DNA of 64,000 bases from Methanosarcina acetivorans C2A. Its GTDB lineage: Archaea; Halobacteriota; Methanosarcinia; Methanosarcinales; Methanosarcinaceae. Made by a program: the position numbers and the translations under genes. This document shows positions 55,897-64,000 of the stretch, one piece after another. The notes beneath the pieces are model-generated. The model did no database searches, was not told the DNA's origin, and was given only the letters and a program-made list of their open reading frames with translations. Each line of letters starts with the position of its first letter. Position 1 is the stretch's first letter. Where the stretch lies: the NCBI RefSeq assembly GCF_000007345.1, contig NC_003552.1, forward strand, positions 4,030,001 through 4,094,000. Direction: 5' to 3'.

Positions 55897-57732
55897 CAGG
55901 TTGTCTCAAAACTATACTCTATCATACATTTGGGTCAGAAACCCGTAATCTTTATCTTTTTTACAAAACAAATTCCAGTGTTTCCCATGTTTCGAAAGTA
56001 CGATCAAAAGCAGCAGTTTTTACTTCCGTTAGCCTTGGAAGATTTTGTTCCTGAAAACCATATCGCCAGAGTACTAAACGACATCGTAGATGTCGTTGAT
56101 ATCACTGCTATTGAATCCACTTACTCTAAGGAAGGCTGCCCAGCCTATCATCCAAGACCTCTTTTAAAAATATTACTCTATGATTACCTTATAGGCATTA
56201 GAAGTTCACGTAAACTGCAACAAATGACTCAAACTGATACTGCATTTATGTATCTGGCAGCCATGCAAAAACCTGATTTTCATACGATTTGTCGATTCCG
56301 TTCAACTCATCTTGGCCCTATAAAAGAAATCTTTTCCCAGGTTGTCACATTTTGTAAAGAAATGGATATGATTGGTTCCAGTATCTCAATTGACGGAACA
56401 AAGGTTAAGGCAAATGCTTCATCAAGACAGAGCAAGAGTTCGGATGCTCTCGAAAAAGAAATAGATAAGATACTCAAAGAGAGTATTGAGACAGATAAAC
56501 ATGAAGATGAAATTTATGGTGACTCAACACCATATCAGATTCCAGAAGAGCTTGTTGACAAGAAGAAAAGACTGGAAAAAATAAAAGCTGCTAAGAAGAA
56601 GCTTGATGAAGAAAAGCTGAAAAAAATAAACATCACAGATAACGATGCTCGAATTATGAAGCATAAAGATGGAAGCAAGAAACCTTCCTACAATTGTCAG
56701 GTTGCTGTTGATGAAAAAGAGCAAATAATCGTTGCAGCAGACGTTGTCAACGAAGAAAACGACCTTCATCAAATAGAACCAATGATACAGAATGTAAAAA
56801 ACACACTGGGATATAAACCAACAATAGTACTTGCAGATGCAGGTTATTTCTCATATGAGAATCTGGAATTTTTACAGGAAGAAGGCATTGATGCTTATAT
56901 TCCTGACAATTTCTATAAAGCTGAAAAAGAAGGAAAAACCAGGAAGTTCAGGAAGTCTCTTTTTACATACGATGAAGAAAAAGACTGCTATTATTGTCCT
57001 GCTGCATTTGAAATCCCCTTTACAAGAATACAAAAGAGGAAAGGTGAACCTGATTTAAGGTATTATGTATGTAGCTATTGTTCTCAGTGTGTGCTGAAAA
57101 ATGCATGTACTAAGAGCGGAAAAAGGACAATAACAAGAGATCCTAGTACATCGATTCCAAATTATGGGAAGAATTGGACTTTGAAATCAGCACTGGTCAA
57201 TGTTTTTTCTATGAGAAAACCACAAACGGACAAGAATAAACACGAATTGAAAATATTTGTGTTCACTTGTTTTCATTCATGGTTTATTGAGGATATATGG
57301 AATCGATGTACTAGGGAACATTTGATGGAGGATATGAGGGATAAACTGAACACAGAGAAGGGGACGGAAAAGTATCAGAAAAGAATGTCTACCGTAGAAC
57401 CTGTGTTTGGTCAGATGAAACAGGATAGAGGGTTCAGAGAATTCTTATTGAGAGGAAAAAGGAAGACAGGAATTGAATTTGTTATGATGTGTACTGTACA
57501 TAATATAAAGAAAATAGCAGACTTTATAAAAAGAGAAGGGAAAAACCTGAAAAGTATGCTGAAAATGATAGTTGGAGGAGGAAGTAAAGGATGGAATAAA
57601 GGGGGAATTCGAGCGAGAATAACAAATACTCTATGTTGACCCATGAAAATTATCTCTCATTGTTGAAATGAAATAAAAATTGAAATGGGTATTACCCAAT
57701 TGTACAATTTAAAATGGTTATGAGACAACCTG
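55897..57732 (+). mobile_element. IS1182-like insertion sequence
   Basis: 1836 bp. The left end CAGGTTGTCTCAAAACTATA and the right end, complement of CAGGTTGTCTCATAACCAT, give terminal inverted repeats of about 13 bp. The target duplication TGTA is at 55893-55896 and 57733-57736. A single intact transposase is inside. The left end starts about 15 bp after the IS1-like element. Confidence 0.93.
55987..57639 (+). CDS. Transposase, IS1182 family
   Basis: 550 aa from the ATG at 55987 (MFRKYDQKQQFLLPLALEDF). This opening, HPRPLLKILLYDYLIGIRSS, FHTICRFRSTHL, SIDGTKVKANASSRQ and the DADAGYFS-like VLADAGYFSYENLEFL contain the DDE catalytic Asp residues. The Glu is in STVEPVFGQMKQDRGFREFL near the C-terminus. 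A Cys-rich insertion (YYCPAA and CSYCSQCVLKNAC) is usual in this group. It appears intact and could act on the two MITEs, whose termini resemble those of this element. Confidence 0.92.
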   Translation: MFRKYDQKQQFLLPLALEDFVPENHIARVLNDIVDVVDITAIESTYSKEGCPAYHPRPLLKILLYDYLIGIRSSRKLQQMTQTDTAFMYLAAMQKPDFHTICRFRSTHLGPIKEIFSQVVTFCKEMDMIGSSISIDGTKVKANASSRQSKSSDALEKEIDKILKESIETDKHEDEIYGDSTPYQIPEELVDKKKRLEKIKAAKKKLDEEKLKKINITDNDARIMKHKDGSKKPSYNCQVAVDEKEQIIVAADVVNEENDLHQIEPMIQNVKNTLGYKPTIVLADAGYFSYENLEFLQEEGIDAYIPDNFYKAEKEGKTRKFRKSLFTYDEEKDCYYCPAAFEIPFTRIQKRKGEPDLRYYVCSYCSQCVLKNACTKSGKRTITRDPSTSIPNYGKNWTLKSALVNVFSMRKPQTDKNKHELKIFVFTCFHSWFIEDIWNRCTREHLMEDMRDKLNTEKGTEKYQKRMSTVEPVFGQMKQDRGFREFLLRGKRKTGIEFVMMCTVHNIKKIADFIKREGKNLKSMLKMIVGGGSKGWNKGGIRARITNTLC

Positions 57733-57830
57733 TGTAATAAATATTTTTTATTATTTGATTTTGATAACGTCATTTAATTTACTTGAAAAGTTTAAGAGTT
57801 TATTATAAAAAACATAAAAAAGAATTATCA

Positions 57831-59269
57831 ATGGATGCACAAACAACTTATGGTGCTCTTGCCCTGCTGCCTCCACTTGTTGCTATCGTACTTTCTATCT
57901 GGAAGCGTCAGGTCATTGTTGCCCTTGTGTTAGGGATCTAGATTGGTGCAACCATCGTCAACGGATATAATCCCTTCATAGTGTTGCTAGAGACTTTTTC
58001 CACTTACATTGTGGGAAATGCCATTGCAGACGTCTGGAACGCCGAGCTTCTTGTTTTCTGTCTTGCCATAGGTGGGATGATAGGGATTATATCCAAGATG
58101 GGAGGCACAAAAGCTATTGCCACCTCCCTGGTGAAAAAAGCAAAAGATGACAGGTCCACGCAGCTTGCAGCCGCATTTCTATAGCTCCGGTTTCAACCTG
58201 GATTGCAATAGAAATAGGCCTGATTGGAGGTGCCCTCAGTTCCATCAATATAGAGGCAAACCCGATAATCGTCTTTTTCCAATCCCTGCCTTTCCGCTTC
58301 TACTCGATTTTCGCCATTCTTCTTATGTTCACCCTTATTACCCAGAGAAGAGACTTTAGCAAAATGCTGAAGGCTGAAATCCGTTCACATGAGACCGGAA
58401 AGGTCTATGCCGAAGGTTCTATCCCGCTCTTTGTGGAAGACCAGAATCTGCTTCCTCCCGACGGTCTGGAGGCTTCGGTCTGGGACGCAGCAATTCCGAT
58501 TCTTAGCTTCGTAATCGTTGCAACCGCAGGGCTCTGGTACAACGGATACGAACCCGGGATGAGCATCAGGGACGCTTTCGGGAATGCAGATGCTTCAGTT
58601 GCCCTTACCTGGGCTGCTTTTCTCAGTTCCATAGTCGCACTCTCGATAGGTCTGGCAAAGAAGTGTTTTTACCTGGACGAGGGAGTCCGGGACTGGATTG
58701 ACGGGCTCAGGTCCATGATAATTGCAGTGATCATCCTTGCCCTGGCCTTTGCCCTCAAATCAGTTATTTCCGAGATGCAGCTGGCAGAATGGCTGGTCGC
58801 GGTTATAGAAGGGGCTCTCTCAGGCGCCGTTCTTCCCACCCTGACCTTCGTCATCGCTTTATTCATCGCCTTTGCGACAGGAACTTCCTGGGGGACGAAC
58901 TCCATAGTCATGCCTATCGTAATCCCGATCGCAGCTTCGATTTCCGGGGCAACGGATGCTGTAACCCCCCTCATGATCACAACCATAGGGGCCGTCCTGA
59001 CAGGTGCGGTGCTGGGGGACCACTGCTCTCCGATTTCGGACACCACCATCCTATCCTCAATGGCATCCGGCTCTGACCACATTGACCATGTGAGTACCCA
59101 GCTCCCCTATGTGGCAGTAGCCGGAACACTTGCGGTTGTCTTCGGCTTCATCCCCGCAGGGCTCGGGATTTCTCCCTGGATCTCCTTGTTCGCAGGTCTC
59201 GTGACCATCACAGTACTGGTGAGGTTTGCAGGGAAACGCATTGATGACAACGGAAATATCATTTCCTGA
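57831..59269 (+). pseudogene. NhaC-type Na+/H+ antiporter, disrupted
   Basis: One antiporter of about 480 aa can be read from the ATG 57831 to 59269 if two lesions are bridged. The first is an in-frame TAG at 57939-57941 where TGG (Trp) is expected in GIWIGATIVNGYNP. The second is a one-base loss near 58180, restoring AAAFLIAPVSTWIAIEIGL. The C-terminal part from about 58325 has TGTSWGTNSIVMPIVIPIAA and TGAVLGDHCSPISDTTILSS, the NhaC signatures. It has about 10-12 membrane helices in full. Since TAG may encode pyrrolysine in Methanosarcina, only the frameshift is clearly inactivating. It lies next to the IS cluster. Confidence 0.82.
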
Positions 59270-59559
59270 TCAGCTTATATACTGCCGGTAGACAGATTAT
59301 CCCGGCAAATAGAGACTCTGTAAATTGATATTTAGCAAATAGAATACTTTCCTGGAGAGACAAATAATCTCTCATGCTCTTTTTTATGATATTTTCTGCT
59401 ATTCTTCCCTTTACCCCCATGTCAGATTTGTTTCTTTACTTTTCTAACCGTAACTTAGAATTATTTTAAGTTGAAGTCTGATAACAGGGACTACAGCAGG
59501 GATCGATAGAAATATTAGCAGGAGGATTTAAGCAAATAAGAAGCATGCATAATAAGAAA

Positions 59560-59690
59560 CAAACTTGACAGGAAGCAAACCTAACCAGAAAAAATCTAAA
59601 AAAACCAAACCTGACAGGAAACAAACCTGGCCAGAAAAAATCTAAAAAGAAACAAATCTGACAGGAAGTAAAGCTGAAAGGATACGAAAA
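59560..59690. repeat. Imperfect repeats of about 18-50 bp
   Basis: AAACAAACCTGACAGGAA and CCAGAAAAAATCTAAAAA alternate with drift in the spacer after the antiporter remnant. No gene is seen in 59270-59771. Confidence 0.6.
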
Positions 59691-59771
59691 AGATAAGGAA
59701 TAAACTCAAGTAAAACTGAGGAGAAAGCCCAACAGGGCTACTTCTTAAAAGTACAGGCAGGTTCCTTTCCT

Positions 59772-60179
59772 ATGAAAATTGTTATAGAAACTCCCAAATA
59801 CAGTTTTTCTAAATACCGAAAAACAGAAAAAGGCTATGAAAGAGCTTTCATTTCTCCTCTGCCTACTATCTTTAATTACGGCTTCATAGAGGGTACGACA
59901 AGTCCGGACGGTATGGAGGAAGATGTTGTAGTGCTCGGCCCCCGCCTTCCAAGAGGCAGTATACTCGAAAGAGAGAACTTTGACGGAGTGGTAAGGTTCC
60001 TTGATGATTCTATCAGGGATGATAAAAAACTGGTGTATATCAGTGGCTTTTGCTCGCCAGCCCTGCTAGCTTTTTATTTCAGGCTTTATGCCCTTTTCAA
60101 AGTCTTTCTCTATGCTTTTCGGGACGGAAAAATCACAAAATGCCGTTTTGAAGGAATTACATTCGAGAATCTAAACTGA
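59772..60179 (+). CDS. Inorganic-pyrophosphatase-like protein
   Basis: 135 aa. The core FNYGFIEGTTSPDGMEEDVVV, then LGPRLPRGS, resembles the type I soluble pyrophosphatase segment NYGFIPGT...DGDPLDVLVL, but several acidic metal ligands (DPxD) are changed to MEED. It is also shorter than typical archaeal PPase (about 170 aa), and ends with a hydrophobic stretch (LLAFYFRLYALFKVFLYAF). It may be a diverged or inactive relative. No operon partner is evident. Confidence 0.55.
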   Translation: MKIVIETPKYSFSKYRKTEKGYERAFISPLPTIFNYGFIEGTTSPDGMEEDVVVLGPRLPRGSILERENFDGVVRFLDDSIRDDKKLVYISGFCSPALLAFYFRLYALFKVFLYAFRDGKITKCRFEGITFENLN

Positions 60180-60227
60180 TTCCCGGAATCAAACTGATGC
60201 TTGAGTCATACTTTTTGTGTTGGGTAC

Positions 60228-60404
60228 TTATTCAAGTACAATTATTCGTGCATTCGGTGCGTTTTCTTTTACTGACTGGATCCCTTTAATGCAACCTTCC
60301 TCGCTTTTGTAACCCTGGCTTACGGCTATAATCTGTCCATTTCTTGCTCTTAACCTGAAACGGTATTTTCCGCCTTCATCAAGATAAACTTCAAACTTAG
60401 ACAT
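60228..60404 (-). CDS. DUF1508 (YegP-like) protein
   Basis: 58 aa from the ATG at 60402-60404, chosen for the GGGGGAATAG stretch upstream. The YegP/DUF1508 repeat is seen as KFEVYLDEGGKYRFRLRARN, GQIIAVSQGYKSEEGCIKGI and QSVKENAPNARIIVLE. One copy of the repeat is present (many members have two). Function unknown. It is convergent with the 59772 gene. Confidence 0.85.
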   Translation of the reverse strand: MSKFEVYLDEGGKYRFRLRARNGQIIAVSQGYKSEEGCIKGIQSVKENAPNARIIVLE

Positions 60405-60839
60405 TCTATTCCCCCAACTGTTTCTCTCTATCCCGAGATTCAGTCTTTTAAGAATCTGCAATCAGTTTCAAATGAGCTATGCGCTTTTAGAACATTTTTC
60501 AGGATATCTGTTAAATAATCACTGGAACCTAAACTTCAGTGATTAAGGAAATATTCGGGGTGGGTTTGAAAACCCCTTTAAAAGATTTGATTCCATTAAC
60601 TAAAGAATAATCCATCTAAAAAGGGTAGGAAACTAAAATTAGAACTAAAATTGAGGTTTTAGCAAATTTACCTGTTGCATCAAATGTGTCCATCTGTTAG
60701 TAGAGAGAAAATATCAAAAAGAGAAAAAGCATCAAAAATCAGGAAATAAGGCTGGGAATAAAATCCTTCTACAGGGAGATGATACTTTTAGAAAGCTACT
60801 AATAATTTAAAGAAGCTTAGAAAATAAGGAGCTTTAAAT

Positions 60840-61982
60840 ATGCCTTTCCATGTGATGCTGATCCCTACCCTGGGCTGTCCCGCCAACTGTAATTATTGCT
60901 GGAGTTCTGAGGAAAAATCCCCGATAATGAGCATCGAAACCATTAAAGAAGTGGTTGAATGGCTTAAAGTTTTCAGGCAGGATTCGGTTACTTTTACCTT
61001 CCACGGGGGGGAACCTCTCCTTGCCGGGGTTGATTTTTACCGGGAAGCCTTACCTTTGCTGGCTGAGGGTCTGAGTCCCAGGAATATCGCTTTTGCCATA
61101 CAGACGAACCTCTGGAAACTTACTCCGGAAATAGCCGAAATTTTTGCCAGATACGATGTCCCCATTGGTTCCAGTCTGGACGGTCCCCAGGAGCTTAACG
61201 ACCTGCAGAGGGGAAAGGGCTATTACGAAAAAACCATGAAAGGCTATGAGATTGCGAAGGCTCATGGACTTACTGTGAGATTTATCACTACTTTTACCTC
61301 TCACTCCGTAAAGTTCAGGGAGGATATTTTCAATTTCTACCTGGAAAAAGGTTTAACCCTTAAGCTGCATCCCTGCCTGCCTTCTTTGAAAGGGGACAAT
61401 CCCGAAAAATGGGCGCTTGATCCTGAAAAATACGGAGAACTCTTAATTTACCTTCTGGACAAGTACCTTGAAAACATGGGCAAAATCGAGGTTATGAATA
61501 TTGACCAGCTGTGCAAATGCGTGTTCACAGGTAGAGGCACTGTCTGCACCTATGTAGACTGCATGGGAGATACTTTTGCAGTTGGCCCTGACGGAGGCAT
61601 ATACCCCTGTTATCGCTTCGTGGGCATGCCGGAATACGTAATGGGGAATGTCTATGACCGTCCGACCATGGCAGACCTTGCCCAGTCCGATGCCTGGAAG
61701 CTTATGCACAAATATAAGGAATTTGTGGACAGTGAATGCGGTAAATGCTCTCATATCAAGTACTGCAGGGGTGGATGTCCTTACAATGCCATAGTTCCCA
61801 CCGACGGGGAAATAAAAGCTGTTGACCCACACTGCGTTGCCTACAAGATGATATTCGATGAAATTACCGATCGCGTAAACCAAGAAATGTTCGGGTCTGC
61901 TGGCAGCATGGATATGTTTTTGCCCCAGACAATGAAACCTTCCAGACCGGGTATAATGTCCCTAATGCTCAAGAAAATTTGA
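60840..61982 (+). CDS. Radical SAM/SPASM peptide-modifying enzyme
   Basis: 380 aa. The SAM cluster motif is CPANCNYCW at about residues 13-21, followed by FTFHGGEPLLAG and SLDGPQELNDLQRG. A C-terminal SPASM-type Cys region contains CTYVDCMGDTFAVGPDGG plus YPCYRF, then CGKCSHIKYCRGGCPYNA. Such enzymes install thioether or other crosslinks in peptides, or activate enzymes as anSMEs do. The methanogen branch is thought to modify a small peptide; the name of the specific subfamily (Mhun_1560 type) is from memory. A 46-aa Cys-rich peptide is encoded opposite, 265 bp downstream, and could be the substrate. Confidence 0.85.
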   Translation: MPFHVMLIPTLGCPANCNYCWSSEEKSPIMSIETIKEVVEWLKVFRQDSVTFTFHGGEPLLAGVDFYREALPLLAEGLSPRNIAFAIQTNLWKLTPEIAEIFARYDVPIGSSLDGPQELNDLQRGKGYYEKTMKGYEIAKAHGLTVRFITTFTSHSVKFREDIFNFYLEKGLTLKLHPCLPSLKGDNPEKWALDPEKYGELLIYLLDKYLENMGKIEVMNIDQLCKCVFTGRGTVCTYVDCMGDTFAVGPDGGIYPCYRFVGMPEYVMGNVYDRPTMADLAQSDAWKLMHKYKEFVDSECGKCSHIKYCRGGCPYNAIVPTDGEIKAVDPHCVAYKMIFDEITDRVNQEMFGSAGSMDMFLPQTMKPSRPGIMSLMLKKI

Positions 61983-62039
61983 AAATAAACCAGAGAAAAC
62001 GGGAAGGTCATAGGTAGAGTAAAAGTCCCAGCAAATTAA

Positions 62040-62220
62040 CCATAATCTTTTTTATAGCTTTTTAAGAGCTTTAATATTGAATTATAGTTCTTTAATATTG
62101 AATCAAAGCTCTTTAATATTGAATTTTCTCCTTTTGAGTTTAAAAGCAGGAGATTAAAGAAGAGGAGATTAAAAAAAGAGATTAAAAAAAGGAGATTAAG
62201 GAAAAAAGAGATTAAAGAAA
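62040..62220. repeat. Two adjoining short tandem repeats
   Basis: First, CTTTAATATTGAAT-type units (three) to about 62125; then GAGATTAAAAAAAG-type units (five) to about 62220. They fill the gap between the radical SAM gene and the Cys-rich peptide gene. Confidence 0.7.
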
Positions 62221-62247
62221 AATATCGGCATTCCTCATGGAGACTCG

Positions 62248-62388
62248 TCACGCATAAATCATTATTGAATCGAGTCTTACGGTGCCTACTTTTGTCCAGT
62301 ATCTGCAAACATCACAGTACTGGGTCTCGCCATCGGAGCGCAATTTCAGGTTAGAGTTACATTTTGGACATATTTTTAGATGTTTCAT
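62248..62388 (-). CDS. Cys-rich 46-aa peptide, candidate radical SAM substrate
   Basis: A short gene behind AGGGGT, starting at the ATG 62386-62388. The product has two zinc-type knuckles, ICPKCNSN and QYCDVCRYW, separated by 14 residues, then a TKVGTVRLDSIMIYA tail. It may be a tiny zinc ribbon. Its position beside a radical SAM/SPASM gene, and its YCxxCxY core, make it a possible substrate of that enzyme (inference). The genes are convergent, so it would be separately transcribed. I find no other gene in 62389-62872. Confidence 0.65.
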   Translation of the reverse strand: MKHLKICPKCNSNLKLRSDGETQYCDVCRYWTKVGTVRLDSIMIYA

Positions 62389-62872
62389 AATAAACCCCTG
62401 GATTTTCTATTTTTCAACTGAATAAATAATTCTAAGACAGTGTAAGAAGAAGCCCAGAGGCGCTGTATCTGCTGCATTCCCCAAACAGTTCCTTCGAATA
62501 TTGTGCTCCCCCAAGCAAATTGATTCGAAGAAAGGATCAGCGACCTCAGGAGATTCTTTCACGGCTCTTATTTGAAATTCTTTGAAGTTCTCAGTTTCCT
62601 CCTTATCTGTTCCCCAACTCCAGTATATAGTAATAACATAAGTTATATTAAATAAATTATATGAAAAATTGTTTTCAAACAAAAAATAGTTTGATGTAAA
62701 AAATTTCAAGCCCATTATCTCTTTTTCTTAAGCAGGACTTGGTGATTATATAAAATAAGCAACAGAAGGAATGTTCATTAAATTAAAATCTGACATTTAT
62801 TTTGAAACATTTTGAAACCTTCATTTTGAAAATTGAGATGATTTATATAGATCCACTTTCTAAACTAAACAT

Positions 62873-63244
62873 ATGGAAGAGGGTAAGATTAAGAACACGA
62901 TAACAAGGAGTTTTGAACTTCAGGACTACAGGATAAAAGGAACAGAACTTTCTGGCTTCTGGGCAGACCTGCTCAGCAAAGAAGAACTGACGGTTGAAGT
63001 AAACTATAGGCCTGAAAATAAAGAAACCTTCAGTCCCGAAGAAACTGAGGCTCTTATCCGAGAGGTCTGCGGAAAATGCAGAAGCTTTGAAGCTCAGCTT
63101 CCCGAAAATATAAAATGTGAAGTCACCTTCAAAGATTTCGGAGAAAAAGTTTATAAAACCTCCCAGCCTGATTTTGAACTGAAGCCAGGGGAAATGGACG
63201 AAGTTAAGGTTGCTTACCGCTTCTATGTAGCATATTACGTTTAA
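62873..63244 (+). CDS. Hypothetical soluble protein
   Basis: 123 aa. A TATA-like TTTATATAG sits about 30 bp before the ATG and there is no Shine-Dalgarno, which suggests a leaderless transcript. The protein is acidic with one CGKC pair (residues about 65-68), followed by beta strands (ENIKCEVTFKDFGEKVYKTS, then VKVAYRFYVAYYV). I do not recognise a family. Cys spacing alone is insufficient for a redox call. Confidence 0.6.
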   Translation: MEEGKIKNTITRSFELQDYRIKGTELSGFWADLLSKEELTVEVNYRPENKETFSPEETEALIREVCGKCRSFEAQLPENIKCEVTFKDFGEKVYKTSQPDFELKPGEMDEVKVAYRFYVAYYV

Positions 63245-63330
63245 CTTTCATGTTTAACTTATTCGTTTAACTTATTCGTTTAACTTATTCGTTTGACTTA
63301 TTGCGTTTAACTTATATGTTTGGCTTATTA
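63240..63330. repeat. 14-bp tandem repeat, about five copies
   Basis: GTTTAACTTATTCG units follow the stop of the 123-aa gene, with changes in the last copies (GTTTGACTTATTGC, GTTTAACTTATATG). Confidence 0.8.
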
Positions 63331-63413
63331 TATTTAATATTGAACTAGGCAAAGATATCTTCTGTCAAAGAATTAGCCAAAAAAACCAAAAACCTGTAAA
63401 GGAGCGTAAAAAA

Positions 63414-63659
63414 ATGCCTCAACCACGTAAAAACCCGGGCTTTGCTGCAGTACTTTCATTCTTTATCCCGGGTCTCGGGCAGATCTATAATGGGCAGATC
63501 ATGAAGGGAATTATTTTTATTATTCTTGCCTCGATTTTCGGCTTCCTGACAGTAGTTTTTATCGGTTATATCCTTTATCCGCTGTTCTGGGTATACAACC
63601 TCTACGATGCCTACAATACTGCCAGGGAAATTAATGAGAGGTACGGTGGATATTATTGA
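63414..63659 (+). CDS. TM2-domain-like small membrane protein
   Basis: 81 aa. It has the two-helix pattern of TM2/DUF5683-type proteins: PGFAAVLSFFIPGLGQIYNG, then KGIIFIILASIFGFLTVVFI, and a final YPLFWVYNLYDAYNTARE. GGAGCG precedes the ATG. Function unknown; it may act as a small anchor or in membrane protein assembly. Confidence 0.75.
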   Translation: MPQPRKNPGFAAVLSFFIPGLGQIYNGQIMKGIIFIILASIFGFLTVVFIGYILYPLFWVYNLYDAYNTAREINERYGGYY

Positions 63660-63770
63660 ATAAAATTTCAGGATAAACTTCCGGAAATAAACTTTCTGAC
63701 AGGGATTTTTCTCTCACTATTTCGAAACAGACAAATAAAACTCCCAGCAACCTATTAACGGTGACAGGTA

Positions 63771-63968
63771 ATGAATATCGAACTCACTATGAACATGATA
63801 ATCATTTTTTTATTTTTTGCATTTGTTTTCTTACTAATAATGTTTATTTATACAAAGAAGGTCACAAAAAAAATGCGTGAAGAGAGAGAGAAAGCCGAAG
63901 CCGAAAGAATTGCCCGGCAGATTGCTGAGAAGAAAAGACTTAAAGAGCTGATGGAAGAAGAAGACTAA
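63771..63968 (+). CDS. Small single-pass membrane protein with coiled-coil tail
   Basis: 65 aa. One membrane helix (MIIIFLFFAFVFLLIMFIY, about residues 9-27) is followed by a highly charged helical tail (KKMREEREKAEAERIARQIA) that should form a coiled coil. GGTGACAGGT lies just before the ATG. The family is unknown. Confidence 0.6.
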   Translation: MNIELTMNMIIIFLFFAFVFLLIMFIYTKKVTKKMREEREKAEAERIARQIAEKKRLKELMEEED

Positions 63969-64000
63969 AATTTGCCGACTTTCTGAAAAATTGAGACAAA

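Noticed and set aside
62407-62715. 102-aa minus-strand frame
   Set aside because: AT-rich, no start signal, no recognisable pattern.

Overview
The window is chromosomal DNA of a methanogenic archaeon, almost certainly a Methanosarcina. The evidence is a cysteate synthase / fused sulfopyruvate decarboxylase / ComF-like cluster (the Methanosarcinales route to coenzyme M), a tetrahydromethanopterin:glutamate ligase, a CooS/CooF carbon monoxide dehydrogenase pair, CDP-archaeol synthase, TruD, Pth2 and LonB, and AT-rich intergenic DNA full of short tandem repeats. Gene order resembles what I remember of the M. acetivorans type, but I cannot fix the strain.

Layout. 1-3.5 kb: an ORF-less group II intron (minus strand), then an AT-rich two-gene unit made of a TIR-like domain fused to a sugar-binding-protein domain, translationally coupled to a PfkB-family kinase. 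This is the best candidate for an undescribed system. 3.5-8.1 kb: MptN, Pth2, an anchored transglutaminase-like protein and TruD. 8.3-13.5 kb: exported or membrane proteins, including a decayed PQQ-propeller gene and a HEAT-repeat protein with a sorting-type C-terminus. 14-17.7 kb: PyrG, a Trm112-like zinc protein and small proteins, with a 12-copy minisatellite. 18.4-24.7 kb: cooS-cooF, two UspA proteins, and a nucleoside-recognition (Gate) membrane protein preceded by a folded leader. 24.9-29.7 kb: a lonB-tldD-tldE operon. 30-37 kb: three TPR proteins, one with about 12 nearly identical 144-bp repeats, followed 1 bp later by a TPR-nitrilase fusion. 37.6-43.6 kb: a Zn-ribbon protein and coenzyme M biosynthesis. 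44-44.8 kb: a duplicated tRNA Val-Phe-Gly cassette. 45.3-45.7 kb: a ubiquitin-like (ThiS/SAMP-type) protein coupled to a 42-aa protein. 46.3-54.8 kb: an HTH regulator, split CcmF, CarS, PyrE, PurD and ArgF. 55-59.3 kb: tRNA-Leu, two insertion sequences (IS1-like and IS1182-like) and a broken NhaC-type antiporter. 59.7-64 kb: a pyrophosphatase-like protein, a radical SAM/SPASM enzyme facing a 46-aa Cys-rich peptide, and small membrane proteins.

How parts fit together. The 161-bp MITEs at 37.2 and 51.8 kb carry termini close to those of the IS at 55.9-57.7 kb and have the same 4-bp target duplications, so that IS could mobilise them. A separate dispersed repeat occurs in four intergenic regions. 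In-frame UAG codons occur in two otherwise disrupted genes; this deserves care because Methanosarcina can decode UAG as pyrrolysine. All functional calls rest on reading motifs by eye; no database search was run.
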